Source: Siphonobacter aquaeclarae
GTDB taxonomy: Bacteria; Bacteroidota; Bacteroidia; Cytophagales; Spirosomataceae
DNA length: 64,000 nucleotides
Direction: 5' to 3'
NCBI RefSeq assembly: GCF_900103285.1
Contig: NZ_FNGS01000004.1
Span: 291,960-355,959, forward strand
Shown: piece after piece, positions 32,606-41,061 of the stretch
How the letters are laid out: the number at the start of each line of letters is the position of its first letter
How positions within the stretch are numbered: position 1 is the stretch's first letter
The notes under the pieces: model-generated
Databases searched by the model: none
The model's input: the letters and a program-made list of their open reading frames with translations, nothing else
Told to the model about the DNA's origin: nothing
Made by a program: the position numbers and the translations under genes

Positions 32606-35600
32606 ATGCTGGATAGAATCATTCGATTTTCAATCGAAAACAAGCTCATTATCTGGATATTAACCCTCGCCCTCGTCGGCTGGGGCGGCTATTCGCTGAC
32701 GCGGCTGCCGATCGATGCCGTTCCCGACATCACCAACAACCAGGTACAGGTTATTACCCGTACGCCTTCCCTTGCCGCTCCGGAAGTGGAACGGCTCATT
32801 ACCTTTCCCATTGAACAGACGATGGCGAGCATCCCCGAAATTGAGGAAGTTCGGTCCATTTCCCGCTTCGGGCTGTCTGTTGTAACCATCGTTTTCCACG
32901 ACGATGCCGATATCTACTGGGCCCGGCAACAGGTAAACGAACGCCTGTCAGAAGCCAAAAGCCTGATCCCCAACGGCATCGGCAATCCCGAGCTATCCCC
33001 TATATCCACCGGCCTCGGGGAGATTTACCAGTATACCGTTCACGCCAAAAAGGGCTATGAAAAGCAGTATGACGCGACTTCCCTGCGGACGATTCAGGAC
33101 TGGTACATTCGCCGGCAGCTACTCGGCACTCCCGGCGTAGCAGAAGTCAACAGCTGGGGCGGGTTTCTCAAGCAATACGAGGTATCCCTCGATCCCGCCA
33201 AACTCCGGAGCTATAACCTGAGTATCAACGAGGTATTCACGGCGCTTGAACGGAACAACCAGAATACCGGCGGCGCGTACATCGACAAAAAGCCTACAGC
33301 CTATTTCATCCGCTCGGAAGGCCTTATCGGCAGCCTGGACGACATCGGCAAGATCGTCGTCAAAAATACCTCCGGCGGCGCTCCGGTACTCATCCGGGAC
33401 ATCGCGACCGTCGGCTACGGCTACGCCAACCGCTACGGCGCGCTGACGCGAAACGGAGACGGCGAGGCCGTCGGCGGGCTGGTCATGATGCTGAAAGGGC
33501 AGAATTCCAGCGAGGTCGTCGGTCGGGTCGAAAAACGCATGGAACAAATCCGGAAAACCCTGCCGGAAGGCGTGGACATTGACCCGTTTCTGGTTCGCAG
33601 CGAACTCGTAGAACGCGCCATCGGAACCGTGACCAAAAACCTCGTTGAAGGCGCGCTGATCGTCATCTTCGTGTTGGTTGTTTTTCTGGGGAATTTGCGG
33701 GCCGGCCTCATTACCGCTTCTGTCATCCCGCTGGCGATGCTGTTTGCCGTTGCTCTGATGAACCTGTTCGGCGTATCGGGCAACCTGATGAGCCTCGGCG
33801 CGATTGACTTCGGGCTGATTGTGGACGGCGCGGTTATCATCGTGGAAGCGACGCTGCACCACTTCGGATTGCGACCGGCCGGCCGGCTCAACCAGGCACA
33901 GATGGACGAGGAAGTGTACCAGTCGGCCAGCAAAATCCGGAGTTCGGCCGCTTTTGGCGAAATCATCATCCTCATTGTGTACCTGCCGCTCTGGACACTC
34001 TCAGGTATTGAAGGGAAGATGTTCAAGCCGATGGCGCAGGTAGTCAGTTTTGCCATTCTCGGCGCGTTCATCCTGTCCCTGACCTATGTACCGATGATGA
34101 CGGCGTTGTTTTTGTCGAAAAATATTACGCACCGTCAAAGCCTGTCCGACCGGATCATGGCTTTTTTTCACAAGCTGTACACGCCGCTGATATCCGGCGC
34201 GCTGCGGCATAAGCTGCTGATCCTCGTGGCGGCGGTAGTGCTGTTCGGCGTATCGGTGTGGTCGTTTTCCCGCCTGGGCGGGGAGTTTATTCCGACGCTG
34301 GAAGAAGGTGATTTTGTCGCCGAAACCATGCTGCTGACCGGTAGCTCCCTTTCCCAAACGGTGGACAAAGTAACCCAGGCGTCTGACCTGCTGAAAAAGC
34401 GGTTTCCAGAAGTAACCCAGGTCATCGGGAAGATCGGCGCCGCTGAAATCCCGACCGACCCCATGCCGATGGAGGCCTGCGACCTGACGATCAAGCTGAA
34501 ACCCAAGGATCAGTGGACTTCCGCCAAAACGCGCGAAGAACTGGCCAACCTCATGACAGAAGCGCTGGAAGAAATTCCAGGCGTCAACTTCGGGATATCC
34601 CAGCCGATTCAGTTCCGCTCGAATGAGCTCATTTCCGGGGTGCGGCAGGATATCGGTGTGAAGATTTTCGGGGAAGACCTGAATGAACTTGTCCGCCTGC
34701 AACAGCAGGTCGGCGCGCTGGTATCGACGGTCGACGGCGCGAAAGATATCTTCATGGAAAAAGTCTCCGGCTTGCCGCAGATCGTGGTGCGCATCGACCG
34801 GGACCGCCTCGCCAAGTTCGGCATGGACATCGAAACGGTGAACCGGGCCGTCCGTTCCGCTTTTGCCGGAGAAACGGCCGGGCTGGTGTACGAAGGCGAG
34901 AAGCGTTTTGAGCTGGTCGTGCGCTTTTCGGCTGACAATCGCCAGAAAATCGAAGACGTTCAGAACCTGTTCGTAACAACCCCGGCGGGTGTGCATATTC
35001 CGTTGCAGCAGGTAGCCGACGTATCGCTTCAGCTGGGTCCGAATCAGATTCAGCGGGAAGATGCCAAGCGGCGGATTACCATTGGTTTCAACGTACGCGG
35101 CCGGGACATCAAAAGTGTCGTCCAGGAGCTGGAAACCAAAATCAACGAAAAAGTGAAATTTCCGTCAGGCTACTACGTCCGCTACGGCGGGCAGTTCGAA
35201 AACCTCCAGAAAGCGACGGGCCGGCTTTCCATCGCGGTACCGCTGGCGCTGGCACTGATTTTCGTGTTGCTGTACTTTACGTTCCGGTCGGTCAGCCAGT
35301 CCCTGCTGATTTTCACCGCTATCCCGATGGCGGCTATTGGCGGCGTATATGCCCTGATGCTGCGGGATATGCCCTTCAGTATTTCGGCGGGCGTCGGGTT
35401 TATTGCCCTCTTCGGGGTAGCGGTATTGAACGGAATCGTGCTGATCGGGGAATTTAATTTTCTCAAAAAGAGCGGATTAACCGATATCCGGGAAATTATC
35501 CTCACCGGTACGGAAACACGGCTGCGCCCGATCCTGATGACGGCGGCGGTCGCTTCGCTGGGCTTCCTTCCGATGGCCGTCTCCAGCGGCGCAGGGGGAG

Positions 35601-36934
35601 AAGTACAAAAGCCGCTGGCGACGGTCGTGATCGGAGGGCTGATCACGTCGACGCTCCTGACCCTGTTTGTCATTCCTATTCTGTATATGTATCTCGAACA
35701 ACGTATTCAGTTGAAAGCCTCCCGGATTGTTCCGGTGATCGGGCTGGTGTTTCTGTCCCTGTCAGGCTATGCGCAGGGTGGCTTGACGGTTGATGACGCC
35801 GTCCGTACCGCCCTGGAACGCAACCGCTCCATCGCTGCCGCACGGCTCGACGTCAAAGCCCGGGATGCGCTCCGGAAAACCGCGCGGGAAGTACCCAAAA
35901 CCGACCTGACGGCCATGCTCGGCCAGTACAACAGCTATAAGTTCGACCAGAACTTCACGCTGAGTCAGACCATACCGAACCCCGGCGTATTCAAAGCCCG
36001 GTCGTCTGTCCTCGAATCTCAGGTCAAAAGCGCTGAAATTCAGGTAGCCATATCGGAAAACGACCTCCGGTTTCAGGTGAAATCCGTCTGGTATGAATCG
36101 GCATACCTGGCAGAACTTGAGAGGTATCTCGCTACGCAGGATTCGCTATACACCGACTTTGCCCGGGCGGCCGACGTACGCCTCCGCACCGGCGAAACCG
36201 GCTCCCTGGAGTCGACCATTGCCCAGACCCGTCTCCGCCAGGTACAAACCCAGCGCCGGCAAAACGAGGCCGACCGGAGTATTGTCGGTCAGCGGCTTCA
36301 AACCCTGCTCTTTTCGGAAGAACCTGTCCGGATACAAAGCACGGGGTTGCCCCTCCGCCCCCTGCCGGATACGGCTTCGTCCCAAAACCCGCTGCTGGCC
36401 TGGTATGCCCAGCAGGTACGGGTCGCTGAAGCCGAACGCCGGCTGCAACAGGCCAACCGACTGCCGGATTACTCACTGGGCTACTTCAACCAAAGCCTGA
36501 TCGGAACGGTGAAGCCGGGAAGTACCGAGACGGCCAACGGCCTGAATCGCTTTCACGGCGTACAGGCCGGTATCAGTTTTCCGCTGTTTGGGAAGGCATC
36601 AAAGGCACGGGTAGAATCGGCGCGGATTACCGAGCAGGCGCAGCAGAACCAGTTTGACCAGCAGCAGCGGAATGTCCGCGGCGAAGTGTCGGCACTGGTA
36701 CAGGAGGTTAAAAAGCTCCAGCAGACGATCGACTACTACCAGTCTTCCGCCCTGCCGCAGGCCGCCGAAATCACCCGGCAGGCGAAACGCGGGTTTCAGG
36801 CCGGGGAAATCGGCTATGTCGAGTATCTCCAGGGCGTCAGCACGGCCAACGACCTGCGCATTGGCTATTTGCAGACCGTCAACGATTACAATCAGCAGGT
36901 AATCCGACTGGAGTACGTGCTGGGCATCCGATAG
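32606..36934 (+). CDS. CzcA/CusA heavy-metal RND pump fused to a TolC-like outer membrane factor
   Basis: A 1442-residue protein. Residues 1 to about 1035 are a heavy-metal-efflux RND transporter: MLDRIIRFSIENK start, PSLAAPEVERLITFPIE, the proton-relay helix LGAIDFGLIVDGAVIIVE, and a second set of helices near residues 870-1030. A hydrophobic stretch ending LSGYAQ follows (about 1040-1057) and looks like a signal peptide. The last 385 residues are a TolC/CzcC outer membrane factor (LTVDDAVRTALERN, ARLDVKARDALRK, VEYLQGVSTANDLR). The two parts belong to different membranes, so cleavage after the internal signal is likely. The start is ATG 32606; a TTG at 32597 is less likely. Confidence 0.93.
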   Translation: MLDRIIRFSIENKLIIWILTLALVGWGGYSLTRLPIDAVPDITNNQVQVITRTPSLAAPEVERLITFPIEQTMASIPEIEEVRSISRFGLSVVTIVFHDDADIYWARQQVNERLSEAKSLIPNGIGNPELSPISTGLGEIYQYTVHAKKGYEKQYDATSLRTIQDWYIRRQLLGTPGVAEVNSWGGFLKQYEVSLDPAKLRSYNLSINEVFTALERNNQNTGGAYIDKKPTAYFIRSEGLIGSLDDIGKIVVKNTSGGAPVLIRDIATVGYGYANRYGALTRNGDGEAVGGLVMMLKGQNSSEVVGRVEKRMEQIRKTLPEGVDIDPFLVRSELVERAIGTVTKNLVEGALIVIFVLVVFLGNLRAGLITASVIPLAMLFAVALMNLFGVSGNLMSLGAIDFGLIVDGAVIIVEATLHHFGLRPAGRLNQAQMDEEVYQSASKIRSSAAFGEIIILIVYLPLWTLSGIEGKMFKPMAQVVSFAILGAFILSLTYVPMMTALFLSKNITHRQSLSDRIMAFFHKLYTPLISGALRHKLLILVAAVVLFGVSVWSFSRLGGEFIPTLEEGDFVAETMLLTGSSLSQTVDKVTQASDLLKKRFPEVTQVIGKIGAAEIPTDPMPMEACDLTIKLKPKDQWTSAKTREELANLMTEALEEIPGVNFGISQPIQFRSNELISGVRQDIGVKIFGEDLNELVRLQQQVGALVSTVDGAKDIFMEKVSGLPQIVVRIDRDRLAKFGMDIETVNRAVRSAFAGETAGLVYEGEKRFELVVRFSADNRQKIEDVQNLFVTTPAGVHIPLQQVADVSLQLGPNQIQREDAKRRITIGFNVRGRDIKSVVQELETKINEKVKFPSGYYVRYGGQFENLQKATGRLSIAVPLALALIFVLLYFTFRSVSQSLLIFTAIPMAAIGGVYALMLRDMPFSISAGVGFIALFGVAVLNGIVLIGEFNFLKKSGLTDIREIILTGTETRLRPILMTAAVASLGFLPMAVSSGAGGEVQKPLATVVIGGLITSTLLTLFVIPILYMYLEQRIQLKASRIVPVIGLVFLSLSGYAQGGLTVDDAVRTALERNRSIAAARLDVKARDALRKTAREVPKTDLTAMLGQYNSYKFDQNFTLSQTIPNPGVFKARSSVLESQVKSAEIQVAISENDLRFQVKSVWYESAYLAELERYLATQDSLYTDFARAADVRLRTGETGSLESTIAQTRLRQVQTQRRQNEADRSIVGQRLQTLLFSEEPVRIQSTGLPLRPLPDTASSQNPLLAWYAQQVRVAEAERRLQQANRLPDYSLGYFNQSLIGTVKPGSTETANGLNRFHGVQAGISFPLFGKASKARVESARITEQAQQNQFDQQQRNVRGEVSALVQEVKKLQQTIDYYQSSALPQAAEITRQAKRGFQAGEIGYVEYLQGVSTANDLRIGYLQTVNDYNQQVIRLEYVLGIR

Positions 36935-36981
36935 CAACACGGAGCGCGGGCGATACCGGCGTTCCTCTGATCTGATATTCC

Positions 36982-38205
36982 ATGAAAAAATACATCCCGA
37001 TCCTGCTGGCGGCGACGCTTCTGTCGTTTACCGCCTGCCAGAAGACCGAAAAACCCAAAACCGGAGACGAACATCACGCGCATGCCGAAGGCGAAGAGCA
37101 CGCGCACGATCACGAAGGTCACGAACACAAGGAAGGCGAAGAAGAGGAGGAAGTAGAGCTGGGAGAAGCCCAGTTCCGCTCCGCCGGCATTTCGCTGGGA
37201 GCCATCGAAAAACGGGCGCTTTCCGGCACTATTCAGGTTACCGGCAGCCTGACGATGCCGCCGCAGCAGCAAATCAGCGTTTCGTTTCCGTATGGCGGTA
37301 TTGTCCGGAATACGAGTCTGCTGCCCGGAAAATGGGTCAACAAGGGAGAAGTACTGCTGACGCTGGAAAACCCCGAGTTCATCACCCTGCAGCAGGATTT
37401 TCTCGAAGCGCAGGCCCAGCTTACCTACTCCGAAAAGGAATTCCGCCGGCAGGAGGAACTGAGCCGCGAAAACGTATCCGCAGCCAAAACTTTCCAGCGT
37501 ACCAGTACGGACCTGGCTGCGCTGAAGGTGCGCCTTGATGCGCTGCGGCAGAAGCTGGCGCTGCTTCACCTCCAGCCGGCTTCGCTGGAAAAAGGCATTC
37601 TGCGCACGATACCGGTAACGGCGCCGGCCAGCGGCTATGTCACGGAAGTGAATATCAATACCGGCAAGGCCGTCCAGCCCAACGAAATGCTGGCCGAACT
37701 GGCCGATACGCGCTTTTTACAGGCAGAATTGAATGTCTTCGAAAAAGACATCCCGAAACTGAAAACCGGCCAGAAGGTTGACCTCCAACTGGCACAAACC
37801 AACCGGAAAGCGACCATCTCGCTGATCGGACGGGAGATATCTCCCGAACGCATGGTGAAGGTACTCTGCCGGCTCGGGGGCGACAGTCGCGAGCTGCTCC
37901 CCGGTACCTACTGCACTGCTACGATCGAAACGGGAGCGGCGCAGGTCAATACCCTCCCGGAAACCGCGGTGGTACGCTCGGGCGAAAAGCAGTACGTTTT
38001 TGTTTCAGAAGGACAGCACAAGGAAGAAGGAGGCGTACACTATCCCTTCCGGCGGGTCGAAATCAAAACGGGCACGTCGCAGAACGGCTTCACGGAAGTC
38101 TTCCTTCCCGACGGATTCGATATTCCCGGCAGCAAACTCGTCCTCAAAGGCGCGTATGACCTGCTGTCGAAGATGAATAATAGTGAGCATGGGCATTCGC
38201 ACTAG
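36982..38205 (+). CDS. CzcB-like periplasmic adaptor of the metal pump
   Basis: A 407-residue membrane fusion protein that links the RND pump to its outer membrane channel. It has a lipoprotein signal (LLSFTAC, cysteine 18-20), then a His/Glu-rich metal-binding stretch at residues 32-60 (EHHAHAEGEEHAHDHEGHEH). A barrel-sandwich hybrid domain, a hairpin and a beta-barrel domain follow (GGIVRNTSLLPGKWVNKGEVLLTL, VTAPASGYVTEVNINTGKAV). It starts 47 bases after the fused pump gene and belongs to the same operon. Confidence 0.93.
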   Translation: MKKYIPILLAATLLSFTACQKTEKPKTGDEHHAHAEGEEHAHDHEGHEHKEGEEEEEVELGEAQFRSAGISLGAIEKRALSGTIQVTGSLTMPPQQQISVSFPYGGIVRNTSLLPGKWVNKGEVLLTLENPEFITLQQDFLEAQAQLTYSEKEFRRQEELSRENVSAAKTFQRTSTDLAALKVRLDALRQKLALLHLQPASLEKGILRTIPVTAPASGYVTEVNINTGKAVQPNEMLAELADTRFLQAELNVFEKDIPKLKTGQKVDLQLAQTNRKATISLIGREISPERMVKVLCRLGGDSRELLPGTYCTATIETGAAQVNTLPETAVVRSGEKQYVFVSEGQHKEEGGVHYPFRRVEIKTGTSQNGFTEVFLPDGFDIPGSKLVLKGAYDLLSKMNNSEHGHSH

Positions 38206-38206
38206 A

Positions 38207-38368
38207 AGCTGTAGGCGATAAGCGGTAAGCGATAGGCTTTGAGCTACAGGTTGCTGACAATCCCGCTCAATTAGCCGATGGGCCTTTGGCAGTGATTTGC
38301 AATATATATTGCTATCAAACCTACCCGGCAGTTGACAGCCTACTGCTTAAAGCCTATTGCATACAGCC
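38207..38368. repeat. Heptamer-array hairpin, family B, inside the metal operon
   Basis: Six units at 38207-38248 (AGCTGTA, GGCGATA, AGCGGTA, AGCGATA, GGCTTTG, AGCTACA) face an inverted array of four to five units at 38337-38368, across a loop of about 88 bases. It starts two bases after the stop of the adaptor gene. It divides the metal operon into two parts. Confidence 0.85.
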
Positions 38369-38395
38369 GTTACCACCCAAACTCCCCAACACCCC

Positions 38396-39019
38396 ATGAT
38401 ACAAATTCTCATCGGATCATTGGTACTCAGCGTGTTGCATGCGTTGATACCCAGTCACTGGCTTCCGTTTATTGCGATCAGCAAGACGGAGCGCTGGCCG
38501 CTCGGCCGTACGCTGACCGTCACGGCCCTAGCCGGACTGGCACATACGCTGAGTACCACGCTTTTAGGGATGATTGTCGGCCTGGCCGGCTACGAAATCT
38601 CCGAAAGCTACCATGAACTGGCTGAGACCGTCATTCCCGCGGTTTTGCTCATGCTCGGGTTGTATTACCTCATGCAGCACTTCCGGCACGCACACGCGCA
38701 TACCCACGTGGAGCCGCGCGACATGGCCGGCCGCAGCTATGGAGCGCTGCTGCTGTCGCTGTGCCTGGCGATGTTTTTATCGCCCTGTATCGAAATCAAT
38801 GCCTTCTTTCTCAGCGCCGGGGCCATCGGCTGGCAGGCGCTGACGCTGGTGGCAGTTATCTACAACGTCGTGACGCTGGCCGGCATGCTCTGCATGGTGA
38901 CGCTCGGTGTTTACGGACTCCAGCGGGTCAACGCCCACTGGTTCGAGCACCACGAACACCTCATCACCGGGCTGACGCTGATCGGCCTCGCCGTACTCAA
39001 TCTTTTTCTCGAACACTAG
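38396..39019 (+). CDS. Polytopic membrane protein, UreH/NiCoT-like metal transporter candidate
   Basis: A 207-residue protein with about six helices. HALIPSHWLPFIAISKTERW near residues 15-35 and LAGLAHTLSTTLLG resemble the HxxxxDH-type histidine motifs of UreH, HupE and RcnA-like nickel/cobalt transporters, though the classical HX4DH is not complete. A His-rich cytoplasmic or periplasmic loop (FRHAHAHTHVEP) and a C-terminal HWFEHHEHL also suggest metal handling. It overlaps nothing and is three bases from the P1B ATPase gene, so both are translated together. Confidence 0.7.
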   Translation: MIQILIGSLVLSVLHALIPSHWLPFIAISKTERWPLGRTLTVTALAGLAHTLSTTLLGMIVGLAGYEISESYHELAETVIPAVLLMLGLYYLMQHFRHAHAHTHVEPRDMAGRSYGALLLSLCLAMFLSPCIEINAFFLSAGAIGWQALTLVAVIYNVVTLAGMLCMVTLGVYGLQRVNAHWFEHHEHLITGLTLIGLAVLNLFLEH

Positions 39020-39022
39020 CCT

Positions 39023-40924
39023 ATGGAAACTGTTCAAGCGCCGGTCGCACCGCCCCAATCCGCGGAAGAATCGATTTTCCTGAGCCGCTGGCCGCTATGG
39101 GCCAGTCTGGTGCTGCTACTCGGTTTCCTGGCCGTGGCGCAGGTGACCACGGTACCGAAAGCGATTGAAATCATCCTCATGCTGGCAGCCTACCTGCTGG
39201 CCGGCCATGAAACCCTCCGCAAGGCGGGACGGAACGTCGCCAGAGGAGATTTTTTCAATGAATTTACCCTGATGACAACCGCCACGCTGGGCGCCTTTTA
39301 CATCGGCGAATATGCCGAGGGCGTAGCGGTGATGGTTTTTTACGAAATCGGCGAGCTGTTTCAGGATCTTGCCGTCAGCCGTTCGAAACGTTCGATCAAA
39401 GCCTTGCTGGATGTACGGCCCGACCAGGTGACCGCCCTCCGGAACGGCCAGGCGGTGGATGTATCTCCCTTTGACGTCACGCCCGGCGAAGTCATCCGCG
39501 TAAAACCGGGGGAGAAAGTCGCGCTCGACGGCCTTCTGCTTTCTCCCGCTGTGAGTTTCAATACGGCGGCACTCACCGGCGAATCCCGCCCGGACACCCG
39601 CCGGGAGGGAGATTCCGTACTGGCAGGCATGATCAGCCTCGATCGGGAAGCCGAAATCCGCGTCACTACTGCGTTCAAGGACTCCAAGCTCTCCCGTATT
39701 CTGGATATGGTTCAGCATGCGACGGCCCGCAAGGCGCCGACGCAGCTGTTTATCTCCCGGTTTGCCAAAATTTATACGCCGATTGTGTTTGCGCTGGCGG
39801 TATGCCTGATTTTCCTGCCGGCGCTGTTCGTTTCGCCGTATGATTTTTCGACGTGGCTGTACCGCGGGATGATTTTTCTCGTCATCTCCTGCCCCTGTGC
39901 CCTGACTGTCTCGATTCCGCTGGGGTATTTCGGGGGAATCGGCCTCGCCTCACGTAACGGTATTCTTGTCAAAGGTTCCAACTTTCTGGATGTTCTGACG
40001 GAAATCAGGACCCTCGTATCAGATAAAACCGGCACCCTGACCAAGGGTACCTTTGAAGTACAGCAGGTGGAATCCGCGCTGCCTGACCGCAACGAACTCA
40101 TCCGGCTGGCGGCGCTGATCGAAAGTCGCTCTACGCACCCGGTTGCTACCGCTGTAACCGCTTATGCGGCAGCAAACGGCATTACCCCGTCCGGTACCCT
40201 GAACGATTTGCGGGAAATAGCCGGGCATGGCCTTCAGGCGGTTATTGACGGAAAAACCGTTCTTTGCGGAAACCTCAAACTACTTGATAAAGAAGGCATT
40301 ACCTACCCTTCCGATCTCAAAAACAGGGTAGAAACGCTGGTCGTTGTGGCACTTGACGGAAACTACGCCGGCTGCTTCACCATCGCCGATGAAGTCAAGG
40401 AAGATGCGGCAGAAGCCGTTCGGAAACTGGCGCAGCTCGGCGTGGAAACGGTGATGCTTTCGGGGGACAAATCGTCTGTGGTTCAGAAAGTTGCCGGCGA
40501 ACTGGGCATCCGTACCGCATATGGCGATCTGCTTCCCGAACAAAAAGTGGAAAAAGTCCAGGCGTTAAAAGACGCCGGTCACAAGCTCGCGTTTGTGGGC
40601 GACGGCGTCAACGATGCGCCGGTAGTCGCCCTCGCCGACGTAGGCATTGCCATGGGCGGCCTTGGCAGCGACGCGACCATTGAAACGGCGGACGTCGTCA
40701 TTCAGAACGATCAACCTTCCAAACTGGCTACTGCCATTCGCATCGGCAAGCTGACCAAATCGGTCGTCTGGCAGAATATCGGACTGGCGATGGGCGTCAA
40801 AATCATCGTCATGGCGCTCGGCGCAGGTGGCGTCGCAACACTCTGGGAGGCGGTATTCGCCGACGTAGGCGTGGCCCTGCTTGCCATCCTGAATGCCTAC
40901 CGCATCCAGGCCCGGAAACTTTAA
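39023..40924 (+). CDS. Heavy-metal P1B-type ATPase
   Basis: A 633-residue ATPase of the ZntA/CadA type that pumps Zn, Cd, Co or Pb out of the cytoplasm. It has the metal-site motif SCPCALTVSIPLGYFGG (C290-P-C292), the phosphorylated D334 in SDKTGTLTKG, and the ATP-binding THPVATAV. The hinge is GDGVNDAPVVALADVG. There is no N-terminal HMA or cysteine metal-binding domain, and the protein begins directly with the helices, so it is a short form. It is the last gene of the metal locus; a terminator follows. Confidence 0.93.
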   Translation: METVQAPVAPPQSAEESIFLSRWPLWASLVLLLGFLAVAQVTTVPKAIEIILMLAAYLLAGHETLRKAGRNVARGDFFNEFTLMTTATLGAFYIGEYAEGVAVMVFYEIGELFQDLAVSRSKRSIKALLDVRPDQVTALRNGQAVDVSPFDVTPGEVIRVKPGEKVALDGLLLSPAVSFNTAALTGESRPDTRREGDSVLAGMISLDREAEIRVTTAFKDSKLSRILDMVQHATARKAPTQLFISRFAKIYTPIVFALAVCLIFLPALFVSPYDFSTWLYRGMIFLVISCPCALTVSIPLGYFGGIGLASRNGILVKGSNFLDVLTEIRTLVSDKTGTLTKGTFEVQQVESALPDRNELIRLAALIESRSTHPVATAVTAYAAANGITPSGTLNDLREIAGHGLQAVIDGKTVLCGNLKLLDKEGITYPSDLKNRVETLVVVALDGNYAGCFTIADEVKEDAAEAVRKLAQLGVETVMLSGDKSSVVQKVAGELGIRTAYGDLLPEQKVEKVQALKDAGHKLAFVGDGVNDAPVVALADVGIAMGGLGSDATIETADVVIQNDQPSKLATAIRIGKLTKSVVWQNIGLAMGVKIIVMALGAGGVATLWEAVFADVGVALLAILNAYRIQARKL

Positions 40925-40951
40925 ACCGTATTTTGTCTTCCAACCCATGCA

Positions 40952-40982
40952 GGCATGCCGGAAACCCCGGTGTGCCTTTTTT
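40952..40982 (+). terminator. Terminator of the metal operon
   Basis: Ten-bp stem with two G-U pairs, arms 40952-40961 and 40967-40976, followed by TTTTTT. Confidence 0.8.
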
Positions 40983-41061
40983 CTTGCGGGAAAATCGGAG
41001 TATCAATAGTCTTTTCTGTTTCAGGTGACGGTATTATCCCTGCACTTGCCTCACCTCTGCT

